DNA of 64,000 nucleotides from assembly GCF_009877435.1 (NCBI RefSeq), contig NZ_WXEX01000014.1, positions 1 through 64,000 of the forward strand. The letters run 5' to 3'. Shown piece after piece: positions 15,137 through 23,288 of the stretch. Origin of the DNA: Heliomicrobium gestii. Its GTDB lineage: Bacteria > Bacillota > Desulfitobacteriia > Heliobacteriales > Heliobacteriaceae. The translations under genes were made by a program, and so were the position numbers. The notes beneath the pieces were generated by a model that had not been told where the DNA came from, searched no databases, and saw only the letters and a program-made list of their open reading frames with translations. How positions within the stretch are numbered: position 1 is the stretch's first letter; the number at the start of each line of letters is the position of its first letter.

Positions 15137-15903
15137 GCCTGCCGTCCCTCCCCTTGGCTCGCCTCCGCCATCGGTCTGGCCCGCGCGAGCAGGTTCCGCG
15201 TCGGAATTGACGGCGCCCCTCGCCCGTCAGCCAGGTAGATCAGCCGATGAAGTCCACCCAGATACTTTTCTCGCAATCGGCCCAACCAGGTAGCGGCGCT
15301 CCAGGCTGGCGCCACCTCGATCGATGGGCGAGGGAAACCGGAAGCGATCAGGAGATCGCAGATGCTGTTTTCGGTAAAACCCAGCTCATGGGTCAAGTCA
15401 TTGTAGCGGTAATAGAGCCCGGCGATCGAGGCCATGTTGACGGTCTGCAAAATCACGCTCCCCGACGGCCGCAACCGCTTCCGCACAACGGTCATGAACC
15501 GGGATAGTTCCTGCTTCGGCAAATGTTCCAGCAGGTCGATGAAGACGATCAGATCCCAGCCTTGTTCCGGCCCGGGAAAATCAGACAGTTGCAGCGCGTC
15601 GTGACGGCAGACGTAAGAAAGCCCTCGGCCATGGCAGACGCTGACGTTTTCTGTAGACAAGTCGAAGGCGTAGCGGTTGGTGTACCCCTTCGAATGCAGG
15701 AACTTTTGGAATGCGCCTTCCCCGCACCCGATCTCCAAAATGGCAGCCTCCTTGTCTCGGGGCAGCCAATCCTCGATCGTCCGGGAAAAGGTCGTAAAGA
15801 CCACCGCTTCTGTCTCGGGCTCCAGCGCCTGTTCCCGCCGAAGGATGCTGTGGTACTGCTCAATCACCTGTTCTGCCGTCGTCGGCAGCGCCTCGTCTTT
15901 CAA
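15133..15903 (-). CDS. SAM-dependent class I methyltransferase
   Basis: A 256-residue protein with a Rossmann methyltransferase core: ILEIGCGEGAFQKFL (motif I), YAFDLSTENV (motif II), CRHDALQL, and DLIVFIDLLEHLPKQE (motif IV/post-I). The C-terminal half is family-specific (QTVNMASIAGLYYRYNDLTHELGFTE), which resembles methyltransferases of O-antigen and exopolysaccharide clusters that modify sugars. No ATG is near the start; TTG 15903 follows GGGGGG by seven bases and is chosen, since the frame further upstream overlaps the preceding glycosyltransferase gene. A four-base overlap links it to the next gene. Confidence 0.88.
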   Translation of the reverse strand: MKDEALPTTAEQVIEQYHSILRREQALEPETEAVVFTTFSRTIEDWLPRDKEAAILEIGCGEGAFQKFLHSKGYTNRYAFDLSTENVSVCHGRGLSYVCRHDALQLSDFPGPEQGWDLIVFIDLLEHLPKQELSRFMTVVRKRLRPSGSVILQTVNMASIAGLYYRYNDLTHELGFTENSICDLLIASGFPRPSIEVAPAWSAATWLGRLREKYLGGLHRLIYLADGRGAPSIPTRNLLARARPMAEASQGEGRQA

Positions 15904-15919
15904 CGGTTTACCCCCCTGT

Positions 15920-17104
15920 TTATCCGACTTTCGCTTCACCCAAAGCGAACAGCAACGCCTTCCAGATCCCCTGCACATTGGCTTCGACAGAGTATTCATC
16001 CACGATTTGGCGCGAGCGCTCCCCCATCGCCGATCTGGTTTCCTCACTGGCAAACAAAGTGTCGATGCGCTCCGCAAGGGCTTGCGTATCGCCGACGGGA
16101 TAAACGTACCCGTTCTCTCCCGCCCGGACCAGATCGGGTCCACAACCTACCTGGTCGCTGGCGATGATGGGAAGGCCCAGATTCATGGCTTCATTGACGA
16201 CAAGCCCCCATGTCTCCCGGCTGGACGGTACGATCAGGCAATCGCCGGCCCCGTAAAAAGCGGGCAACTCGCTCTGGTTTTTAAATCCCACAAACTGGAC
16301 GCCTCTGAGCCGCTCCTGTCGAACCCGTTCCTCCCATTCGGCTCGGAGCGGACCATCGCCGATGACCAGCAACCCATAGCGCTCCCGTTCTCGAAGCTTC
16401 GCAAAGGCTTGAATCACATCGATAAACCGTTTTAAGGGAATTAACTTTCCGCAGAAAAGCAGGACCCGTTGCGCCGGCAAAAAACCGAGTTGTCCACGAA
16501 TCTGTTCCCGCAACGCGGTCTGGCGGGCCTGTGCGAAAAAGCGGTTGTCGACACAGTAGGGCGTCCAAAACATCTTTTCCCTGGCAACGCCATAGGCGGT
16601 GTAATAATGATACTGTTCCTTTCCCACACAACCGAAAGCAGCGACTTTCTGATAGAAGAAACGCCGGTGTTTATCAGCGAGCCAACGCAACAGCCCCCTT
16701 TTGGGCGGCGGCGTGTCCGCCCGGTAGAGCACGGGGATGCCTTTTTCAAGGGCTCCATGAAAGGCGTCGAGGTAAAAGGGATACTCCTTGCCCAGGAGCA
16801 GCAACGCATCAAATCGCCCGCTCGCCAAGGCATCCTTCACACCGGGACAGCGGTATTGAAACCGCCAGTTTAACCATGCCCAGGGTCGATTTTCCAGGAA
16901 GCGGTGGCAATAGCCGCTCAGCAGGTCCACATCCCACCGGACAGGGCGGTTGAAGTCCTTGTCGAACACTGCCTCGATAGCCCCGCCTTGGGAGGCGTAA
17001 AAAACCTCCACCTCCAACTGGGGGTGGTCATTCAGCGCCCTCCACAGCGGAACCAGGTACTGAATCGGATGGGAACTGACGATACACAGTCGAATCAATG
17101 GCAT
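15920..17104 (-). CDS. GT4-type glycosyltransferase
   Basis: A 394-residue GT-B enzyme starting MPLIRLCIVSSHPIQYLVPL, a start typical of a GT4 subgroup. The donor domain shows LFCGKLIPLKRFIDVIQAF, LVIGDGPLRAEWEE, and the EX7E motif ETWGLVVNE, then ASDQVGCGPDLVRAG. AAGGGGT stands about five bases before the ATG. The first 77 bases overlap the end of the O-antigen ligase gene in another frame, unusually long for this operon, where other joints overlap by four bases. Acceptor and sugar unknown. Confidence 0.92.
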   Translation of the reverse strand: MPLIRLCIVSSHPIQYLVPLWRALNDHPQLEVEVFYASQGGAIEAVFDKDFNRPVRWDVDLLSGYCHRFLENRPWAWLNWRFQYRCPGVKDALASGRFDALLLLGKEYPFYLDAFHGALEKGIPVLYRADTPPPKRGLLRWLADKHRRFFYQKVAAFGCVGKEQYHYYTAYGVAREKMFWTPYCVDNRFFAQARQTALREQIRGQLGFLPAQRVLLFCGKLIPLKRFIDVIQAFAKLRERERYGLLVIGDGPLRAEWEERVRQERLRGVQFVGFKNQSELPAFYGAGDCLIVPSSRETWGLVVNEAMNLGLPIIASDQVGCGPDLVRAGENGYVYPVGDTQALAERIDTLFASEETRSAMGERSRQIVDEYSVEANVQGIWKALLFALGEAKVG

Positions 17105-18533
17105 TCGTACCCCTTACTTCGTGATCGGCCCCTTTCGGGGGAGGGTGGCAGGCGAAGCCGCACCACGCCAAAAAAAAGGCATTGAAGAAGGTGGGTCCAG
17201 CAGTTACGCCAGCCAAAAACAGGCCGATCAACACGGCTGGCAACCAAAGTCGCCCTTGCCCCTGCGCCAGCGCCTGTTGCAAACACAAGAAATAGAAGAC
17301 CAAAAAAGCGGCCAGACCGGGAACGCCGCCGGCAATCAGCAGATGCACGAGAAAATTGTGGCCGTCATCGGTCTGCGCGTTCTCAAGTTCTTCTTCCAAG
17401 TTGCCCGACAACTTGGCGCTCAGCACATACAAGCCCGATGAGGGGCCTTCGCCCAGGACAAGGTGTTCGGGCACCGCTTTAATAAACAGATCAGCCGCGT
17501 CCTTGCGGGCGCTCAAGGTGCCTAAGCTGAAGGCCTGCGCTGACAGACCGTCAGCAAAAGCTTCCGGCTCAAAGAAGTTGTCATAGGCCCACCCGCTCAA
17601 CACGGTCAGGGCTGCGTAAAGGGGAATCACCAGCCAGGCCGCCTTACGCCGCAGGGGTTCTCCCGAACACCGCAGCGATACATAGACGAAGAGGGAAAGC
17701 AGCAAGGAGATCCAGGCCGTTCGGGTCAGCGCCAATGCCAGGGAGAAAACCAGAAAAACGCCGGTGATGAGGCGGCTCCCGGACGGCTTGGTCCAGTGGA
17801 CGGCGAACCAGGAGATGATGGCCGCCACAAGAAAGTAACCGTAAGAAAAATGATCGGCAAAAAACGAGTAGGGCCGCATGATCTCATCAAAGGTGTAGGC
17901 TCTCCACACGTTAGACGCTTGAATGGAAAAGGCGCGAGAGTAGTCCGCCCACGCCAGGTCAATCGGGCTTGGCCCATAGAAAAATTGGTAAGCGCCGTAA
18001 GCGCCGGCAAAAAGGCCAAGTCCCGCCATCACCCGCAAAATCCGCCGCAGGGAAACGTCTTCAGTGACGCAACGGTAGGCGAAAAAAACCAACTGGGGCG
18101 GAAGAAAATAAAGAATCACCATGATCGCAAAAGACGGGCGGTTTAACTCATTCACAAGCACACCAAGAACGTAGGTCGACAGGTAAAACAGAAAGGCTTT
18201 GTCTATCCGGTCAAAAACCCCGGCGCCGATCCGTTCCGCCAATCCGCGCAACCCCAGCGTCAGGGTAACCCCTTGGCCTAAAGCCAAGGGAATATACTGA
18301 ATAAAACTGTCAGCAGGATCGAACAAAAAAATCATTCGTTTGAGCGTTTCGACAAAGACAACCATGACCAAGTAGACGGGAAGGGCCGAGGGAATCGGCC
18401 AAGTCAACACAGCCCCCAGGGCGATCAAGGGTAACACCGCGACAACAACCGCTCCCCCCCAACCGCTGGTGACAGTTCCGGCGACGGCAAGGCTAAGCGT
18501 CCCAGAGAGCAGGAGCAAGCGCGTCCTGGTCAT
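17028..18533 (-). CDS. O-antigen ligase/polymerase (Wzy/WaaL-type) membrane protein
   Basis: A 501-residue protein with about 11-12 predicted membrane helices and one large outside loop (about residues 315-400, with GTLSARKDAADLF and VLGEGPSSGLYVLS). The loop contains DDGHNFLVHLLIAGGVPG, the H-N motif of the Wzy_C/O-antigen ligase family, and TRTAWISLLLSLF just before it. These enzymes polymerise or ligate undecaprenyl-linked oligosaccharides outside the membrane. The last ~30 residues (VRGTNAIDSTVYRQFPSDS) overlap the next gene out of frame and do not look like the family, so the natural end may lie near 17110. Confidence 0.88.
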   Translation of the reverse strand: MTRTRLLLLSGTLSLAVAGTVTSGWGGAVVVAVLPLIALGAVLTWPIPSALPVYLVMVVFVETLKRMIFLFDPADSFIQYIPLALGQGVTLTLGLRGLAERIGAGVFDRIDKAFLFYLSTYVLGVLVNELNRPSFAIMVILYFLPPQLVFFAYRCVTEDVSLRRILRVMAGLGLFAGAYGAYQFFYGPSPIDLAWADYSRAFSIQASNVWRAYTFDEIMRPYSFFADHFSYGYFLVAAIISWFAVHWTKPSGSRLITGVFLVFSLALALTRTAWISLLLSLFVYVSLRCSGEPLRRKAAWLVIPLYAALTVLSGWAYDNFFEPEAFADGLSAQAFSLGTLSARKDAADLFIKAVPEHLVLGEGPSSGLYVLSAKLSGNLEEELENAQTDDGHNFLVHLLIAGGVPGLAAFLVFYFLCLQQALAQGQGRLWLPAVLIGLFLAGVTAGPTFFNAFFLAWCGFACHPPPKGADHEVRGTNAIDSTVYRQFPSDSVPGSAVEGAE

Positions 18534-19810
18534 TCCGTTCGCTCCGAAACATTTTTTTCATCCAAGCCGGCTAGGGCCTTGCGATACATCATGTAAGTCA
18601 TCCACCCAGCCATGAGATAGGTTGCCACGATGCTGTATGCCGCGCCGGCAACGCGCCATTGGGGAATCATCCACAGCGCCGTCAACAAACCCGTCACCGC
18701 TTGAAGAGCGATCGTCGCAAAATGCAGGTCAGGACGCTGGAAGGCGCGAAGGGTGACCGAATACACCGCTGCGGCGGCCGTGATCACCGGAACGAGGCCG
18801 ATGATGGGGATAAGCCAAACATATCCGACGTAACGCCCTCCATAGATCAACCGCTCCAATAGATCGCCGCCGCCCCACAAGAGCAGCCAGTAGGCCAGGG
18901 CGCAGGCGGTGAGCAAAACCATCATGACAAGGCTGTTGCTTCGCAGCTGCGCCAGCTTTCCTTCACCAAAATCGCGGGCAAAGACAGGCAGCATCCATGT
19001 GCTTGCCGCAGTCACCGTCTGTGTCATGGGAAGCATGAAGTTCATCATCGCCTGCAGGATACCGGCCGCTTCGGCGCCTGCCCACCACCCCAACAACAGG
19101 GTCTGCGCCTGGGTTGATCCCAACGCAAGCAGGGACGCGCCTAGCAACCACCGGCCAAACATCCAGTTGGCCTGAAGGGTCCTTTTCATGTCCGCCCAAG
19201 GGGTCAACCCGTTCCACCAGCGACCGCGTCCAGGAATCGGTATACACCCTGCCACCGTTCCGGCAGCGCCCATGATGAGAAAGGCCGTTTCGGGCGTCAA
19301 CAGGCCCCACTGGTGGACCCTCGTAGCGACCACGAGGGTCAGGCCGGCGTAAAGCCCATTGCTGATCACCGCATAACCGATTTTTCCTGAGATATACAAT
19401 TGTCGGCGAAGGGTCCAGTAATACAAGATCAGCGGCAGGGTCAATCCTGAGGTGGTGAGCACCATGCCAAGCGGATTCTGTGGCCATGCGCAAAAGAGGA
19501 CGAATCCGCTCAATGCCACGACGACGGCGAGCAGCGCCGTGAGCAAGAAGTGCAGTCGCAATTGAATCGAAAAATAGTCGTCCAATTGTTGCCCCTGCCT
19601 TGACGGCCCGAGGACGCTCATCGGTTCCAGAATCAGCGCATTATGTACGCCAGCTAAGAAGAGAAAGAGCGCATAGGCCAGCACGTAGGCGCCATAGCGA
19701 TCAGGGCTGAGCCAACGTGCCAATAGGAGCCCAAAGAGAAAGTTGCTCCCCGAAAACGATGCCTGTTCCAAAAGGGCCCAGACAGCCCCTTTCGCCCACT
19801 CTCTCTTCAC
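18530..19810 (-). CDS. polysaccharide flippase (Wzx/MATE-like)
   Basis: A 426-residue protein with about 12 membrane helices, typical of the oligosaccharide-flippase superfamily: [38 protein letters not shown] at the start is the usual helix 1-2 region. It moves the undecaprenyl-linked repeat unit across the membrane to the polymerase coded next. Four-base overlaps join it to both the ligase gene and the UXS gene, which fits translation as one coupled operon. Confidence 0.88.
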   Translation of the reverse strand: MKREWAKGAVWALLEQASFSGSNFLFGLLLARWLSPDRYGAYVLAYALFLFLAGVHNALILEPMSVLGPSRQGQQLDDYFSIQLRLHFLLTALLAVVVALSGFVLFCAWPQNPLGMVLTTSGLTLPLILYYWTLRRQLYISGKIGYAVISNGLYAGLTLVVATRVHQWGLLTPETAFLIMGAAGTVAGCIPIPGRGRWWNGLTPWADMKRTLQANWMFGRWLLGASLLALGSTQAQTLLLGWWAGAEAAGILQAMMNFMLPMTQTVTAASTWMLPVFARDFGEGKLAQLRSNSLVMMVLLTACALAYWLLLWGGGDLLERLIYGGRYVGYVWLIPIIGLVPVITAAAAVYSVTLRAFQRPDLHFATIALQAVTGLLTALWMIPQWRVAGAAYSIVATYLMAGWMTYMMYRKALAGLDEKNVSERTE

Positions 19811-20784
19811 CCCGATATCGTTCCATAGACCTCTTGTTCCCTCTCACTCCGAAAAAAATCGATCGTCCTCCGCAACCCCTCTTCCAGCCCCGTTTTCGGT
19901 CGCCAGTTCAACCGTTCTCGGGCCAAGGTGATGTCTGGTCGACGCCGCATCGGATCGTCCTCTGGCAGGGACTTGAATACAAAGGGGGAAGCGCTGCCCG
20001 TCAACGCGCGAATCAGGGCAGCCAGCTCCAGAATGGTCGTTTCGGCCGGATTTCCGAGATTGACAGGCCCCGGGAAGAGGTCGGGGCCGTTCATCATCGC
20101 CATCATCCCCTCGATAAGGTCATCGACATAACAAAAGGATCGTGTTTGCTTCCCCTTTCCGTAAATCGTCATCTCCCCGCCTGCAAGGGCCTGCACGATC
20201 AGATTGCTGATCACCCGCCCATCGTCATGGTTCATCCGCGGGCCGTAGGTGTTGAATATCCTTACCACCCGGATATTGACTCCCTTTTCACGGTGGTAAT
20301 CGAAAAACAGCGTCTCGGCGCAACGCTTTCCCTCGTCATAACAAGCCCTTCGTCCGATAGGATTGACGTTGCCGAGATACCCCTCCCGCTGCGGATGAAC
20401 CTCTGGATCGCCATAAACCTCGCTCGTCGAGGCCAGCAGAATCTTCGCCTGGTTCCTGCTGGCCAACTCCAACAGCGTTAATGAACCCAATACATTGGTC
20501 CGCAGTGTTTTGATCGGCCGGCGGCTGTAGTGTTTGGGAGATGCGGGGCAAGCGAGGTTGTAGATCTCGTCTACAGCCATCTCCAACGGTGCTTCCACAT
20601 CATGTTCGACGAGGAAAAACCGGGGGTGATCGATGAGATGGCGCACATTTTCTCGACTGCCCGTATAGTAATTATCCAGGCAGATCACCTCATGGCCATC
20701 TTGAATCAAAGCATCACAGAGATGGGAACCAATAAACCCGGCGCCTCCGGCGACAAGAATCCGCTTACTTTGCAAATGACCCAT
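19807..20784 (-). CDS. UDP-glucuronate decarboxylase (UDP-xylose synthase)-like SDR
   Basis: A 325-residue extended SDR. It has [16 protein letters not shown] for [27 protein letters not shown] (strongly typical of UXS enzymes), the catalytic STSEVYGDP with Thr/Ser-Glu, and YDEGKR carrying the YxxxK pair. [10 protein letters not shown] and [10 protein letters not shown] also match UXS. It would convert UDP-glucuronate to UDP-xylose, giving the polysaccharide a pentose; no UDP-glucose dehydrogenase is in the window, so the precursor must come from elsewhere. In the usual [13 protein letters not shown] motif this copy has [13 protein letters not shown]. Confidence 0.9.
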   Translation of the reverse strand: MGHLQSKRILVAGGAGFIGSHLCDALIQDGHEVICLDNYYTGSRENVRHLIDHPRFFLVEHDVEAPLEMAVDEIYNLACPASPKHYSRRPIKTLRTNVLGSLTLLELASRNQAKILLASTSEVYGDPEVHPQREGYLGNVNPIGRRACYDEGKRCAETLFFDYHREKGVNIRVVRIFNTYGPRMNHDDGRVISNLIVQALAGGEMTIYGKGKQTRSFCYVDDLIEGMMAMMNGPDLFPGPVNLGNPAETTILELAALIRALTGSASPFVFKSLPEDDPMRRRPDITLARERLNWRPKTGLEEGLRRTIDFFRSEREQEVYGTISG

Positions 20785-20818
20785 CCTTCCGAACCCGAGT
20801 GTGAACAGGCAAATCAGA

Positions 20819-21475
20819 TCAATAGGCTCCGTCGCCCCTCAGGACAATCCCCACCGTTTTCACCAGGATCGTTAAATCCAATCGAAGGGAGCGATTCTGC
20901 ACGTACCATGCTTCCAGTTCGATCCGTTGATCGAAATTGAGCTTGCTTCTGCCAGAGACCTGCCACAAGCCCGTCATCCCCGGTTTAACCGTCAATCCGA
21001 GTTGAAACAGTCGATTTTTCTCCTGCCCTTCCCGCTCATAGAGTGGTCGCGCTCTCGGTCCGACAAGGCTCATTTCGCCTCTTAGGACATTGATGATCTG
21101 TGGGAGTTCATCAAGACTCGTAGCGCGCAAAAAGCGACCCAAGGGCGTAATCCGTGGGTCTTTTCTCAGTTTAAAATATTTCTCCCACTGCGCTTTCATT
21201 TGTGGGTCCTTCGCCAAAGCTTCCCGTAAGACATCTTCCGCGTTGGAGACCATAGTGCGAAATTTAAGACAGGGAAACACCCTACCTCCCTGAGCAAGAC
21301 GTTTCTGAACGAAAAAAACAGGGCCTGTCGACGATAGTTTGATGGCAACGGCGATAACCAGCATGACGGGCAGTACGATGACAAAAATCAAAGCACCGAC
21401 GAAAAGGTCAAAACATCGCACTGCCAGGCAATCCTGAAGAAACATCTTCTCTTCACAGGTAGGGTTGCTGTACAT
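20819..21475 (-). CDS. polyprenyl-phosphate sugar-1-phosphate (priming) transferase
   Basis: About 218 residues, the catalytic form of the WbaP/PglC superfamily: one re-entrant hydrophobic segment ([24 protein letters not shown]), then [21 protein letters not shown] with the catalytic region, [21 protein letters not shown] and [10 protein letters not shown], and [14 protein letters not shown]. It transfers a sugar phosphate to undecaprenyl phosphate and thus starts each repeat unit. The start is uncertain: the ATG at 21475 is 14 bases from GGGAG, a GTG at 21490 is too close, and an ATG at 21445 has only a weak site. It is the second gene of the operon, after wzz. Confidence 0.92.
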   Translation of the reverse strand: MYSNPTCEEKMFLQDCLAVRCFDLFVGALIFVIVLPVMLVIAVAIKLSSTGPVFFVQKRLAQGGRVFPCLKFRTMVSNAEDVLREALAKDPQMKAQWEKYFKLRKDPRITPLGRFLRATSLDELPQIINVLRGEMSLVGPRARPLYEREGQEKNRLFQLGLTVKPGMTGLWQVSGRSKLNFDQRIELEAWYVQNRSLRLDLTILVKTVGIVLRGDGAY

Positions 21476-21626
21476 AATGAATTCGATCACTCCCTGTCAC
21501 ACCTTGCTCCGTAGCATTTGTTTACCAGGCGTCCTCCCCACCCAAATAAATATATGATCGTACCCACCGATGTAAGCGTAATTGAGACGTTCATTTACGC
21601 CGCTTTTGTGTGCAATGGGGACAATA

Positions 21627-21651
21627 AGAGACAGCTCGAATGGCTGTCTCT
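21627..21651 (-). terminator. hairpin after wzz
   Basis: A 9-bp stem AGAGACAGC (21627-21635)/GCTGTCTCT (21643-21651) just after the wzz stop at 21660. The T tract on the minus strand is weak, so it may only partly end transcription before the priming transferase gene, or protect the wzz message. Confidence 0.5.
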
Positions 21652-21659
21652 AAAAAAAG

Positions 21660-22907
21660 CTACCCTGTACAATCTCTTTTTTTTATCATATCGCTGGAAA
21701 ACTCCAAGGCGATGGCAAGAAATGACGATAGCACCAACCCTGCCAACAGTCCCAGGGCCATATTTTTTTGTTTATTGGGCTTAAAGGGCGTTGTGGGGGT
21801 GATCGCCGGGGACGCAACCTTGACCGTTGTTTCCCCTTGATTGATAAACCGGGCGATCCGGATCTCTGTCACCTTTTCCATGAGCAGATTGCGCGTGTTC
21901 GTATGCCGTTCGACTTCTCTCTTTAACCGTTCGTACTCCGTCTGTTTGGGCGCTATCTCTTCTTGGATGGATTTCCACTTGGCGTCGATCTCCGCAATCG
22001 ATGCGACCAGCGTTTTCAGTTCCGCCTTTTTTCCTGCCAGTTGGGTCGCCTTTTGGGTTAGTTCTGTTTTCAGCATCGTATAGACGGGATTGATCTGTTC
22101 CACTTGCGTGGAATCAGCTTCAATCCTTTGAAGGGCGCCGCGATCCCTATGTACCGTTTGAGGCGTTTCCGCGATCCGCTTTTCCAACTCAACAATTTGC
22201 GCGCTCAATTGTTGCACGTCAATTTCCGCCTGTATCTTTGCGTTCCCGTAGTGAGTCAGCAGTTCAGATAGGTTTTTTCCCTCCTGATCAAGCACATTTG
22301 CGTTTTTCGGTTGGGCCAGAAAATTGTTTAAATCCTCCATCGCTTTCTGGAGCATTTTTTCCTCTTCGTTGGCCTGCTGCTCCAACAGGTGGCCCGATTT
22401 TGTGAGTTTTTGTATGTTCATCTCTGTCACATAGTCTGCGAACTCATTGCCCAGGGTGTTGGCCACGTCTCTGGCAAACTCCGGATCAGAATCAACAACT
22501 TTTACTTCGATCAAGTTGGTATCCTTGATCATGGCGACGGTCACCTGATTTTTTAAGCGAGTCGTGTTGTATTCTTGCAAACCCATGTTGTCGATCACAC
22601 GCTGCAGCACTGTATCCGTTTGCACCTGCGCGACGTAGGATTGCATCGTAAACTGCGGCATCTTGGAAACGGACGAGATGACTTCTTCCAAGTTGAAATT
22701 GTCGGAAACGGGCCCGGTCTGCTTGGCGTCTCCCGCTCGTAAGATCAGCAGTACCAGTTTCGCCTCGTAGGCTGGAGCAATAACAAAAAAACTCACCAAC
22801 GTGGTGATGGCAAAAGACAGCAAGGTGACAGTGAGAATCATCGGTCTGTACTTTTTTAGGGCTTGATAGTATCGCAATAATCCGAAATCGCCTTCGCTGG
22901 ATTCCAC
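21660..22907 (-). CDS. Wzz/GumC-type polysaccharide co-polymerase
   Basis: A 415-residue protein with two membrane helices (about residues 22-46 and 385-405) flanking a long outside coiled-coil domain (about 150-365), the layout of chain-length determinants. The Pro-rich approach to the second helix (SPAITPTTPFKPNKQKNMALG) is typical. There is no cytosolic kinase domain, and no separate BY-kinase or phosphatase gene follows in the window. It sets polymer length together with the polymerase. It is the first gene of the polysaccharide operon, with a structured region ahead of it. Confidence 0.9.
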   Translation of the reverse strand: MESSEGDFGLLRYYQALKKYRPMILTVTLLSFAITTLVSFFVIAPAYEAKLVLLILRAGDAKQTGPVSDNFNLEEVISSVSKMPQFTMQSYVAQVQTDTVLQRVIDNMGLQEYNTTRLKNQVTVAMIKDTNLIEVKVVDSDPEFARDVANTLGNEFADYVTEMNIQKLTKSGHLLEQQANEEEKMLQKAMEDLNNFLAQPKNANVLDQEGKNLSELLTHYGNAKIQAEIDVQQLSAQIVELEKRIAETPQTVHRDRGALQRIEADSTQVEQINPVYTMLKTELTQKATQLAGKKAELKTLVASIAEIDAKWKSIQEEIAPKQTEYERLKREVERHTNTRNLLMEKVTEIRIARFINQGETTVKVASPAITPTTPFKPNKQKNMALGLLAGLVLSSFLAIALEFSSDMIKKRDCTG

Positions 22908-23001
22908 AGAATCGTCCTCTCTTCTCTATGTTTGTGTTTACTTTTTAATCCTTAATTATTAACTTTTAAGATTAGTTACACTTATTTCCTGCTAAACAAA
23001 T

Positions 23002-23028
23002 AAAAAAAATCCTTGGCTTTTGCCAAGG
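23002..23028 (-). terminator. strong intrinsic terminator
   Basis: On the minus strand, CCTTGGC (23028-23022) pairs with GCCAAGG (23017-23011) across AAAA, followed by ATTTTTTTT. It lies after the small frame at 23079-23216 and about 95 bases before wzz, so it separates the ppdK side from the polysaccharide operon or acts as an attenuator in the wzz leader. Confidence 0.85.
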
Positions 23029-23034
23029 AATGAC

Positions 23035-23063
23035 ACGCAGTGGCTCCGCTGCCGCACCTGCGT
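23035..23063 (-). other. hairpin directly upstream of terminator
   Basis: ACGCAG (23035-23040) pairs with CTGCGT (23058-23063), with further pairing in a GC-rich loop, only seven bases before the terminator stem. Two consecutive hairpins ending in a T run suggest a structured transcript end, small RNA or leader. No known riboswitch consensus was recognised. Confidence 0.4.
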
Positions 23064-23078
23064 TGGAAAGAACATCCA

Positions 23079-23216
23079 TTATAGTGTATGCAGGTGTGCC
23101 GGTGGATTATGTCTGTTCGTTTGTAGTTTTCCGCCCTTTTTTTTCCACGTGGCCGTGGGAATCCATTCTCCGGGCAGATCGGCCTGAAAGAGGTCATCTT
23201 CATATACTTCAATCAT
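23079..23216 (-). CDS. possible 45-residue small protein, unknown
   Basis: A short frame from ATG 23216 to TAA 23079 encodes an acidic N-terminal part (MIEVYEDDLFQADLPGEW) and a basic C-terminal part (TWKKKGGKLQTNRHNPPAH). AGG lies just before the ATG, so the ribosome binding site is weak. It is followed by a hairpin and a strong terminator, which fits a small transcription unit. The composition looks protein-like, but there is no family support. A second, longer frame here (22982-23212) runs through the terminator stem and is less believable. Confidence 0.35.
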   Translation of the reverse strand: MIEVYEDDLFQADLPGEWIPTATWKKKGGKLQTNRHNPPAHLHTL

Positions 23217-23288
23217 GAACCTAGTATGCCCGGAGAAGGACGTTCCCATTGCCTAACGACACATTTTTTGCAAAGGGTTGAGCACTTT

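Noticed and set aside
23002-23083. c-di-GMP (GEMM) riboswitch ahead of wzz
   Set aside because: The GC-rich hairpin lacks the conserved GEMM core and tetraloop receptor; only a general hairpin plus terminator is seen.
23078-23083. TATAAT on the minus strand as a -10 box
   Set aside because: No acceptable -35 at 16-18 bases; it includes the TAA stop of the small frame and is probably chance.
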